Below, piece by piece: positions 1 to 9,500 of a stretch of 27,552 nucleotides of DNA. The stretch spans positions 1 through 27,552 of the forward strand of contig QXVZ01010444.1 of NCBI GenBank assembly GCA_008931825.1, in the 5' to 3' direction. Under the pieces are notes generated by a model, which saw only the letters and a list, made by a program, of their open reading frames with translations, ran no database searches and was not told the DNA's origin. Both the position numbers and the translations under genes were made by a program. Each line of letters opens with the position of its first letter. The first letter of the stretch is position 1. Source of the DNA: Phallusia fumigata. Lineage: Eukaryota; Chordata; Ascidiacea; Phlebobranchia; Ascidiidae.

Positions 1-321
1 ATTTTCCTGTTGTTTAATGCTGTGATTGTGTTTATGGAACTGTACCATGCGCTGTCGCACAATAAATATAGCGGATTATGACTGCTTTTGTAACAGCAGT
101 AATGTATTAGTTTATTTTATGTGAACGGCATTTTAAAAACACACACCAACGGTCTATGTCCAGCGCTGTGTTATCTTAATCAATACATTTCATCTTATAA
201 GTACAGAGGCGAAATCTACCCACTTCCTTTACTTGTTATACATATAGGTCTATTTACGTCCATTGCTTGCACAGTCAAAACGTAAGTCTTACTTGTAGTG
301 CTGTATTCATCTTATTCGAAA
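1..321. other. 5' flank of TSP1-like gene 1, no gene seen
   Basis: AT-rich sequence with no supportable coding exon on either strand. A TATAAG hexamer at 196-201 lies about 120 bases upstream of the gene 1 start codon and could be its TATA box, but nothing else supports a promoter here and the 5' UTR is not defined. Confidence 0.4.
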
Positions 322-1788
322 ATGAAGTTGGTTGTTCAGTTTATACCAGTTACCTTGCTGTTGGCGGTGTTTCTATGTCCAGGCTCGTCATGGTGAGAGT
401 CAATTTGTATTCAATTGCTTGCATGTGGGTTTATGTTGTTGATATTTTTTCAGAAGATTTCACTTTTTGTCTAGTAGGGGAGGAAGGAGATTTTCAAAAC
501 GACTGATTGTCTAATCCAGTGGGTCCCAAAATTTTTTGGTGCATTCCTCTCTTTGGTTATTTTAGGACTTCTCATTGGGTTCAGTTGCTAAACCGCTATT
601 GCCTCTTTGACAGAAGCAAAACATATTGACAGAATAACTTGTGATCTAAAATTCCTAAGCGCAAAACTTGCATTGGTAGGAGGCGCAGAAGACGTCGACC
701 TCCTCCACCTCCTCCACCTTGTATCCGAAAAGACTGTCAGTGGGCAAGGGGAGCTTGCAGCACTACATGTGGTACAGGCACATTCAATTACATAAAAACC
801 GCTGTAAACAAATGTGGTGGGACGTGCACTGCACCTGTACAAAGTTGCAACTTGCGACGATGTCCACGTAGGTATACCTGTAATAAAGTAAAGTTTTGGA
901 ATCACCCAAAGTTCGTTGGAGAAAACTTAATTCTTTGTGATAAATAACTCTTGTAATATAGTTCGACATATAGTAATAACAATGCGATGGTTTTGCAGCA
1001 AGATGCAAGAAACGAGACTGCAGGTTTAAATATGGAATATGCAAACCAATTCCCGGTTATGCCAAAAAATGCCGATGGCAAAAACTTCGTGTATTTCAAA
1101 AACAATCTTGTGGCGGGCAATGTAGACATCCGCAATATCGCCCATGTGGGGTTTGCCTTCTAAGACACAAAGGCGAAATGTAAGTTTGTTAAAAAGTAGT
1201 GGATTTATAATCTGGTTTAATGTATTCCTGACGCAAGCCAAGTTACAGGATTACCGTTATCGAGCCCAATGATAGCGAGACATACGACGACACATCGGCA
1301 TTAAATCCAATGTATGACAACATTATTGGCAAAACTGACGACAAGCCGCTACAGAAAGATAGGTATCGAAAATACTACGTAAATGTTGCTTATTTCGCTG
1401 CTGCGCTCAGTCTGTGTGGACAAACGCCGAAGAAGGCCGATATACCTACAAACAGCTTTGATCCTATTGGGTACTCAAAAACTGCTGATATTGTGACGCA
1501 TTTTTAACAACATAAATTTCGGACAGCCAAGCAGAACTCCAAAAGTAATATATGCGGTTGCGTTCATAGTTTCTGGACTTTGCATGTGTTTTCCCCTAGA
1601 AGTCTTACCAATTGCATGTCTAATGTAAACTTCACATTTTGTTTAGCATTGAACAGTTAAGTGTGCCACTCGACGAAATACAACCCAACGACAGAAACAG
1701 CAACCAATATACAGACGATTGGGAGGCAGGCGAGTTTATTCAAAACACGCCCGAGGAAGGGGATTATCTACAAGACCCCAAAAATTAG
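322..1788 (+). CDS. Secreted TSP1-like protein with Arg6/Pro7 tract and acidic tail (tandem paralogue 1)
   Basis: Five coding exons inferred from splice signals and phase: 322-392, 680-867, 999-1179, 1249-1362 and 1647-1788, giving 231 residues. Exon 1 is a signal peptide (MKLVV, then a hydrophobic run ending PGSSW). Exon 2 opens with six Arg and seven Pro, then a thrombospondin type 1-like module (CQWARGACSTTCGTG, then CGGTC). Exon 3 is a second cysteine-rich module (CRWQK, CGGQC, CGVC). Exons 4-5 form an acidic tail with tyrosines in acidic context and an NPMYDN motif. No membrane segment is visible, so the product should be secreted. Intron phases are 2, 1, 2, 2; the first and the last two match the paralogue at 3005-5310. 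The last intron donor (GTATCG) is weak but sits at the homologous position. An AATAAA at 1853-1858 follows the stop. Function is unknown; matrix, mucus or tunic roles are possible but not shown. Confidence 0.8.
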
Positions 1789-1852
1789 AAAAAATATAAT
1801 GAGTAAATGATTTGCTTTTGTGTACAATTGTTCCATTTCTGCATGTGTCGTC

Positions 1853-1858
1853 AATAAA
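1853..1858 (+). terminator. Poly(A) signal AATAAA of TSP1-like gene 1
   Basis: Canonical AATAAA hexamer 65 bases after the gene 1 stop codon. It lies just short of the inferred stop codon of the convergent minus-strand gene, so the two transcripts probably overlap at their 3' ends. Confidence 0.55.
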
Positions 1859-1863
1859 TGGTT

Positions 1864-2475
1864 TTAAGTAAGCTTATGTGGTGTGGATAAAATACCTGTA
1901 ATGGGTTCTTTAGCCAAGTCATCAAATAGGGCGAGTGCAACCGCATATAGCGCTCGCAAAGTTGTTTTTAATTCCCTCTTGGTCTTTAAAGTTTCCCGAG
2001 CAAGTAACATAAATAGCATTGCTCAACCAAGTTGACCCGATAAAATATACCAAATCAGGAGTAAAAAAATCCACCAAATATAAAATGAAAGCAAATTTTA
2101 TTGGCAAGTGAACAAACCTCTCTTTCTAGTTTCATTTGTCAAATTATTGTCCAAAATACGTTTGGCTTCCTTTAACAGAAAAAAGCCATTGTTTGCACAC
2201 AATCATGTTGTATGTCGTTTGTTTCGACACATTCGGGCTCGCGTAAAACGCGAGGAACAGTGAAAGAACATGGCGTGTAAAATACGAAACGCAGTCGACG
2301 CTAAACCGCTAACAAAATATTCTAACAGAGAGGGACATACCTTTACTTTTTTGAACCATTCTGCAACAAGCCGAATTGCCTGATGGAATTTGTAGTGAGG
2401 ATTTTTTTCTATTTTTGCACCTATATAACTTAAACAAGTACAGCCAAGGGCAGATTTTAAAACAAATTTACGCAT
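1864..2475 (-). CDS. Unrecognised small gene, three exons, about 114 aa
   Basis: On the minus strand: exon 1 2475-2341, exon 2 2169-2118, exon 3 2021-1864. Exon 1 starts at the first ATG after an in-frame stop and ends at a strong donor (AAG|GTATGT). Exon 2 follows CTGTTAAAG and ends AGAG|GTTTGT. Downstream of that donor no AG dinucleotide occurs until TTGAG at about 2022. Using that AG keeps the frame open for 51 more codons to a TAA. Phases 0 then 1 are consistent. The product is helical and rich in Lys/Arg, beginning MRKFVLKSALGC and ending TPHKLT. A possible alternative donor (ACAG|GTATTT) inside exon 3 could extend the gene. I do not recognise the family; a mitochondrial assembly factor is only a guess from the basic N-terminus. 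It sits between, and opposite to, the TSP1-like pair. Confidence 0.5.
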
Positions 2476-3004
2476 AAACGTGTGAAGTGAAAAAATAACT
2501 GCAAGCGCTTAGCAAGTCGGTCGAAGTTTTGGAAAAAAGTAGCGATAATAAGAACAGCATGTTGCTAACAAACAACAAACAAAAATAGAGCAACAATTTA
2601 TTTAAAACCTTGAGCGAAAGAAACACATGTAGCATACACCTGGTGTTTTGTGCGGCGGCGTAGTGCGCGCATATTGCATCCGGACGCTTGTAAAAAACGT
2701 GAAATTTACAAAAAATGATTTTGAATCTGTTTACACTACACTGGCATCACACAGAAAGTGTGATTGAATATATTAAACCGGTGTTGTGTGAGTTTACGTC
2801 GCTGTTCGATGTTTACAACAGTGCAAGGGGGTGCAAACGGAGGGGCTTTCCGCTGTACTGCACTGAACCAAAAACCGCGCGTGGGTTTGTAAATGTACCG
2901 GCGAGCACCCGTCTAAGGATATCCACCAGAGAGCTTATATATGCAGCTGTAGCCTTGCAGCAGCATTCACTGGTTCTGATTGAAGTTAGGTTGTAGACAT
3001 AACC
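2476..3004. other. Divergent intergenic region with TATA box for TSP1-like gene 2
   Basis: About 530 bases between the start of the minus-strand gene and the start of TSP1-like gene 2, so it should hold both promoters. A TATATAT run at 2936-2942 lies about 65 bases upstream of the ATG at 3005, which fits a TATA box with a short 5' UTR. I see no coding exon here that I can support. Confidence 0.45.
2936..2942 (+). promoter_or_regulatory. Putative TATA box of TSP1-like gene 2
   Basis: TATATAT preceded by GAGAGCT. At the usual spacing of about 30 bases transcription would start near 2965-2975, leaving a 30-40-base leader before the ATG at 3005. The evidence is positional only. Confidence 0.4.
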
Positions 3005-5310
3005 ATGAAGGGATCTGTTGTTCTATTGACGTTGATTGTCTTCTTGGTTTTAGTTGACCCTGGCTCCACATGGTAAGAATGGTTGCGCATGCTATATACC
3101 GTTTATTAACATTTACCAAGACTAATAGATCGGTATGCGTTTCGACGAGTATTGTTTTGTCGAATTGCAAGTCGCCATTCTTGTACAGGCGGAGACGACG
3201 GCGACGATGTACTAAAAAAAACTGCGTGTGGAGAAGAGGAGCTTGCAGCAAATCATGCGGGAGGGGATACTATATCTTCTCTAAAGTTAGATCAAACAGT
3301 TGCGGAGGAACTTGCGTAAAACCGCGCCAGACTTGCTACCTCAGACATTGTCGAGGTGAGTGTTTCCTTTCATTTGTGACGGACTGAATTTAACGTTGTG
3401 CGCCGTTCCAACAGTAAACTGCCAAATGTACAGCTGGGGCTCTTGGGGACGCTGCTCCAACACATGTGGTCAATACGGGGTACAGGTGCGTTATCGCAGA
3501 GTTAGGATTGCACCCCGGAGTGGCGGAGCACGATGTCCAGCGACAAAGGTAAGTTTTTTTCTGAATTAATATTTGTCACTTTATGTTTTCAGGCATGGGC
3601 CATTTTGTTTAAATTTCTGCTCGTACATCAGCAAAAACCGCGGTCAGTAACAAGCCTTTCAATGCGTTCAAAACAATTCAGCACCGAAACCCAATACTTG
3701 CAATACACACACTGCAACTTGCTGCTGTTCTGTCTTTTAGCAAATCAAAAGATGCCGTGGGCCATCCGAAAAATGTAGATGGAAATACATTGGGTGCAGC
3801 AAGTCTTGTGGACGAGGACGAAACATGTATAAACTCCTCAGTTCTAATCGTTGCCGACTCTGCAAAGCACCAGTGGGATACTGCTACGGGAAAAAGTGTG
3901 GTCAGTACAACTATAATGCTTATCATTCTAATAAACACACAAAACGAAATCTGTTTTGTAGGAACAACCACCAGTTGCCCAGGGACTAATTGGGGCAGGT
4001 GGGGTGTTTGCAAAATCGTTAGAGGAAGGGGAGTCATGACTCGCAGTCGAATGTTGAAGTCATCAGCAACCTGCCCAAAAACATGTCCAAAAGCGCGGGT
4101 GAGCAAACACAATTTTTATTTTTGCGCTGTGCATATCAAACACGGTAACGTATATTTAAAAATATAGATAACCAAAATCACATGTATAATCTCGTACCTC
4201 ACCTATAATTGTTGGACTAAAAGCATATGTAAGTAATTAAAAACTGGCTTGTAAATGGCCCTCAACTCGTTTTTGAGTCTGTAGAAGAATGAAGAATGTG
4301 CTTGTGTTTAAAAAGTACGCTACTTCCAAAAAAGTTGCCGAATGGGGAGTCATATCGCCATCATCGTAATATATTGTTTTTTGAAGCAAACCAAACGATG
4401 CTGCCCGACAAGGAACTGTCCCGTGCGATGGACTGCGTGTTCAAGATGTGTGCAAAGGCCGTACTTCTCAAACCGAGTTTTGTGTGGAGGAGTTTGTAAA
4501 TTGCCAAGACAACGCCGATGCCCATGCTGTACACGCGGAGATGAAAAGTTGGTATTGTTTGCCTAATTGAACACCCTTACGAAATTCTATTTCATTGTGC
4601 TTTTTTGACGCATCAGATCTGTCAATTTCCCAAGCACCGATGCAGAACTTAAGGAAACAACTGCTGAGACTGATCAGGAGGAACTTTCCACTGCAGACGA
4701 AAGTACATCAGAAGAAAATGTTACAGAGCTTCCGGATGAAAGGTTTATTAAATGCATTTTTGAATTTTTATTGGGGGACGATAACTTTTTGTTGCTATGT
4801 CTAAACGTGTACTAACCATAAAGCGGGTTCGTTAAAGTTTAACTAAAACGATTCTAATTATGAATTTTAATTGGTAGTGAACTGGAAAATGTCATCACCG
4901 AAGAAGATGTATTACCGATTGCGGCCGATCACTCTGAAAACGATGATATTGATGAGAAGGTCAACGTAGAGGAAATGCAAAGCGACGAAACTACAAGTGA
5001 AGTCAACAGCGATGATACCGAAAACAGCGAAGTAGTAAATTCCGATAATACAGAAGAAGTAATTGAAGATCCTGAAAACAAGGAAAGTGAAAGAACCGAT
5101 GAAAATGATGTCGAGAACTCAAGTGCAGACCAAGCTGATACTCTCGACGCAGAAGATTTGGAAAACAACAACGAAGATATGAAAGATGAGGGTAATACTG
5201 AAAAAGAAGAATCACTTGACAAAAATTCTGTTAAAGAAGCAACAGAAGATGAAACTGCAGAAGTTTCTGATAACTCCGAAGTGGAAGGTGCGGGCGACGG
5301 AAAACAGTAA
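3005..5310 (+). CDS. Secreted multi-TSP1 protein with Arg6 tract and long acidic tail (tandem paralogue 2)
   Basis: Eight coding exons with consistent phase: 3005-3072, 3189-3355, 3415-3548, 3741-3900, 3962-4098, 4387-4547, 4617-4742 and 4878-5310, giving 461 residues. Exon 1 is a signal peptide (MKGSVV, hydrophobic core, PGSTW). Exon 2 begins with six Arg and carries a TSP1-like module (CVWRRGACSKSCGRG). Exon 3 is a canonical TSP1 start (WGSWGRCSNTCGQYG). Exon 4 repeats CRWKYIGCSKSCGRG. Exon 5 has WGRWGVC but lacks the usual CS..CG. Exon 6 has CGGVC and CPCC. Exons 7-8 encode a tail of about 180 residues dominated by Glu, Asp, Asn, Ser and Thr with no cysteine and no membrane segment. An AATAAA is at 5317-5322. 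Signal peptide, Arg6 and tail position match the gene at 322-1788, so this is a tandem duplicate with extra modules. The product is secreted; its role is unknown. Confidence 0.85.
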
Positions 5311-5316
5311 AAGCAA

Positions 5317-5322
5317 AATAAA
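5317..5322 (+). terminator. Poly(A) signal AATAAA of TSP1-like gene 2
   Basis: AATAAA begins seven bases after the stop codon. This would give a very short 3' UTR unless a later signal is used. Confidence 0.5.
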
Positions 5323-5699
5323 ACACTTTACAACTTTAAATTACCAAAATCACTGATTTTTGAAGGCCGTTAAATTTAAAACAAAACTTTTGTTCATCTG
5401 TAAATTTAAATTACGAAAAACATACTTTTTAGAATATTCAAGTGTATCGTTGTTTTTTGTGCAAATTGTTAATGTTTTACTTTACATGGATACAAGTAGT
5501 TATCTTAGCTATTTCAAATACAGAAAAAAATTGTGTAGATACCTTTGTGGCGTATTGTATTTCTCAGTTTATGGAGTTTTTGAAAAAAACACATTTTGAC
5601 TATAAATCGACGCGAAACGTAAAATGTGAGTTTATAGCCTGCACAGCTAAACCCAATGCAAATCCAGCATTTAAACCGTAAAAAACACTTAATTTAAAC
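5323..5699. other. Intergenic, AT-rich, no gene seen
   Basis: Low-complexity AT-rich sequence. Open frames here have no domain, plausible splice partners or coding character that I can recognise. It ends at the target-site duplication of the MITE at 5700. Confidence 0.5.
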
Positions 5700-6094
5700 C
5701 AGCGATACCCAATCGATGGGCCTCGCGGCCTGCTGGTTGGCTGCCAATTTCTCTTTGTACGACCGCTCAAAAAATTGCTCACCGTAAAAGTCATGCACAC
5801 AAAAACAAAACATCATAGTCGCAAAAAGAGCTTTGTTTGAAAGCAAAGTTCAATAGTGATGTGGCAACTATTTTAGTAACAGTTTTAAGATCTTGTTTTA
5901 ATATGAGTTAATTGAGTTTAGCGAACTGATTTGGAATTTAGGCAAATTTTGTACAGCTCCCAAACTAATCCACTATTACCGTATTTCTAATTTCAATGGC
6001 GTTTTTTGCAATATCTCGTAGTGATCCAGCAAGATAGTTTGTCTTTAAAGTGGGCCGCGAGCTAAAGAAAGGGTTAGGAACCACTGATTTAAAC
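5692..6094. mobile_element. hAT-type MITE, 387 bp, with 8-bp TSD
   Basis: The element at 5700-6086 is flanked by perfect 8-bp direct repeats ATTTAAAC (5692-5699 and 6087-6094). The left end begins CAGCGATACCCAATCGATGG and includes CTCGCGGCC. The right end, read inverted, begins CAGTGGTTCCTAACCC and also includes CTCGCGGCC. An 8-bp duplication with CAG(T/C)G-type ends is the hAT superfamily pattern. It contains no transposase, so it is non-autonomous. Confidence 0.85.
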
Positions 6095-6215
6095 AAAAAA
6101 ACTATGTTTTTCTTCAGCACATAAAAAAGCCAAAGTGTTTGTATGACCAAATATTTTTGACCAATTTTATCCGCAAGATGTCGCTTAACGTCTCAGAAAA
6201 AGAAAAAAGGCTGAG

Positions 6216-6226
6216 TATATATAAAG
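6216..6226 (+). promoter_or_regulatory. TATA-like box upstream of MTHFR
   Basis: TATATATAAAG lies about 275 bases upstream of the MTHFR start codon. Some 55 bases downstream is a donor-like AAGG|GTATGC, and near 6400 an acceptor-like TTATTAG, so a non-coding first exon near 6250-6280 is possible. The same stretch also has an open frame from an ATG at 6178, which I do not think is translated. This is inferred from signals only. Confidence 0.35.
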
Positions 6227-6500
6227 CGTGCGACGGAGCATACACGTCCACTCAGCTAACGCAAACGTGCGCTGCTTTAAGGGTATGCCTCTTGTTCCTT
6301 TGTGATATTTATGTATTTGTTTAATAGTATTTAGCAAATACTCATTTTTTTTTAACATGGATTGATTTCAGAATTGTGTCTCTTTACTTTTTATTAGTAA
6401 GACTTGGACTTAAGTTTGGAGCACAACCGGGAAAAACCCGAAACAGAGAACATATGGTAACCGTTTTTGCTAGAACTTCGTAGACTCTAGTAAGATTCCA

Positions 6501-9500
6501 ATGGCGCCTGGGAACAACGATGTTTCCAAGTTCACGACCGATTCGGAAGGTTTGTCTGAGTGCATTAAATCCAGAATCGCATCTGGGGATAAATTTTATT
6601 CCTTGGAGTTTTTCCCACCCCGAACGGAACAGGGGGCTTCAAACCTCATCGGACGGTAAGATACAAAAAAGGTTAAGATTATTTCGTTTAAACCATTTTG
6701 GACCAATTACTAACTCTATTATGGTGCGTTGGACAACCTTAGGTTTGCATTCATAACCAATCAGGTGTTGCGATTAAACAATGTTAAAATTATGATAGAA
6801 AATTACACAAACTGACTCCAAGAAATTAAATGAAACTACATTAAACGAAGGTGTAGAATCTTATGGTTTCTCTAGTTTGAACAACTTATACGAAATAACA
6901 CTAAAAGTAGTNGGTAAGATACAAAAAAGGTTAAGATTAATTCGTTTAAACCATTTTGGACCAATTCCTGACTCAATTATGATGCGTTGGACAACCTTAG
7001 GTTTGCATTCATAACCAATCAGGTGTTGCGATTAAACAACGTTAAAGTTATGATAGAAAATTACGCAAACTGACTCCAAGAAATTAAATGAAGGTGTAGA
7101 ATCTTAAGATTTCTCTAGTTCAAACAACTTATACGAAATAACACTAAAAGTAGTCAAATGAAAAACAGTAAGAGCATTATCAAGATTTATTATACAAAAC
7201 GTTCAGCTAAAATATAAATAAATTAACAAATACACCATACACAAAACTTACTTTGCAGCATGAGAATCTATATGTCATTCTGTTGTTACTGGGTCTGGTA
7301 CATGCAAAATATAAAACAAACAAAATGTAATGTGCACATTGATACACAGGTACCACGATTCTAAACCTGGTATTTTTGGTGTAAATTATTAACAAAACCA
7401 TTTTTTCATGACTTATCTATAAGCATGGTAAACCAATGTTGTGCTTTATTGAGTGGCTTAAGGTTTTGTATACATAATGGATTTAAATCAATGACCAAGT
7501 AACCTTTCTGCTCGCAAAGTGTTTGTGATGCTTTTTCTGGTTCTATAAAATAATTATATCACCCGTGCAAAAACATGTTCTTACTTTATTTAGATTAGAT
7601 CGAATGGGAAATGGTGGGCCCCTTTTTATTGACATAACTTGGCATCCAGCTGGTGACCCAGGAGGAGATAAAATAACATCGTCAACAAAAATTGCTGGAA
7701 CTGTTCTGACATACTGTGGCCTTGAGACTATGTTGCACATGACCTGTATCAATCAGACGGAAAAAACAATGTTGAAGCATCTTGAGAAAACCAAAGGTCT
7801 TGGAATAAGAAATATACTTGCCTTAAGGGGAGGTAAACAACTTTTGCACTAAAATTAAATTGTATTAATACTTACGTTTGTTATATTTGTGCTTTTAGAT
7901 TGTGAAGATGAAAACAGGTCATTAAATAAAGATGGCTTCAACTATGGTGTAGACTTGGTCAAATTTATTCGCAAAAACTATGGTCAATATTTTACAATTT
8001 GTGTTGCAGGCAAGTATAAGTCATGGTTCAATCATTTTTAACATGTGATATTTGTCTTCTAAATGTAACAAGCAATTAATTTAAGGTTACCCCAATGGTC
8101 ACCCTGATAGCCCCTCATATAAAGAAGACTTGAAGCATTTAAAGGAAAAGGTTGATGCCGGTGCAGATTTTATAATCACTCAGCTTTTCTTTAAAGCTAA
8201 CGACTTTTTACAATTTGTTGATGATTGTCGAGATATAGGCATTGTTTGCCCAATCATTCCAGGCATTTTTCCAATACAGGTTTGTCTTTTTCAGTGTAAT
8301 TTGTTTTTAGACAAATTGTTTTGTGTTTTTCATTTTGTTGCATAGTAAAATGCATAAAATGTCAACTACATTGTAGTATTTTTGGTTTGTTGAAATAAAA
8401 CGTTACAAACTACCATAGGCGGCGACTTTTGAACTTTTTCGGGTATGCCAAATTATATGACGTCATGAAATACCAAATATCTTTCTTGGAGCTTATTAGG
8501 GTGAGACTATGTTAAGGCTTGCAGTTTNAATTTGTTTTTAGACAAATTGTTTTGTCTTTTTCATTTTGTTGCATAGTAAAATGCATAAAATTTCAACTAC
8601 ATTGTAGTATTTTTGGTTTGTTGAAATAAAACTTTACAAACTACCATAGGCGCCGACTTTGAACTTTTTCGGGTATGCCAAATTATATGACGTCATGAAA
8701 TACCAAATATCTTTCTTGGAGCTTATTAGGGTGAGACTATGTTAAGGCTTGCAGTTTAAGCACTTCTCGCAACGCAAATTTACCGCCTGAAACTTTAGTT
8801 ACTGTTGCAAACGAACGCATGTTCCTGCGTGGTAAGGCCACATTGAATAACAAACGAATTGTCCTGTTGCCCGTTGCACAACAACACCGTAATGCTCTAT
8901 TGAACTTTGTTTCCATAACTCACAAAAAAGAATGTTTGAATTCCAAAACTGCATGTAACAAGTGCGTGGAAGTTTTCAATGATTTTTTGTTAAGATTTAA
9001 CGTTTATACCTGCACAGGTATTAGGAGATTACTGACAGTATATAAGTTTCGACTTGTATTTTCTGTCCCGCAACCCAGCAAGCACCTGCTGTTGGGAAAG
9101 GCAACGAGTTGTGTCGGGTAACGAATGTAAACATGTTTGTTACGGACGGCAACGCTCCGCTGTAAATTTAACATTTCTTTCCCGCCAGAGCGGCTATTGC
9201 ATCACAGGCTCACTATGACGTCACTATTACTCCCATGGTTTCTCATGCGAACAATTACCTGGTTGTGAGACAATACCCGCGTTTGAGTTCAATGGCGTTT
9301 GTTACGAATGGTTTAAAATTCAAAAGAATTTCCTAACAGTAAATAACGCATGACGAACGTCGGTGACATTCTCGGGTATGTGGGATACCCGACATTTTCG
9401 CCCGGGTATGCCAGGCATACCCGTGTTCGGCGCCTATGCAAACTACATCAAATGATATGTCACAGTTTTAAAATATGTTTAATTTTTTAGATTGTTATTG

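Noticed and set aside
267-506. 79-codon open frame overlapping the start of TSP1-like gene 1
   Set aside because: It is in another frame from the signal-peptide exon and reads through the donor; no domain or splice support.
514-545. hAT-like left end (CAGTGGGTCCCAAAATTTTT) in intron 1 of TSP1-like gene 1
   Set aside because: No matching right end or 8-bp duplication was found in the intron, so it is at most a solo remnant.
1310-1507. Open frame continuing exon 4 of TSP1-like gene 1 to a stop at 1507
   Set aside because: The homologous splice site in paralogue 2 and the good acidic exon 5 favour splicing at 1362. It could be a retained-intron isoform, but there is no evidence for one.
4929-5222. 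Ser-rich minus-strand open frame opposite the acidic tail of TSP1-like gene 2
   Set aside because: It is a mirror of the Glu/Asp/Ser codons of the real exon; no splice or start context.
6139-6324. Possible upstream coding exon of MTHFR from the ATG at 6178
   Set aside because: It contains a TATA-like box, and the MTHFR start codon has an in-frame stop upstream, so it is more likely promoter or 5' leader.
8819-9121. 100-codon open frame inside the hAT-like element
   Set aside because: No transposase motif, zinc finger or dimerisation domain is recognisable; probably chance.
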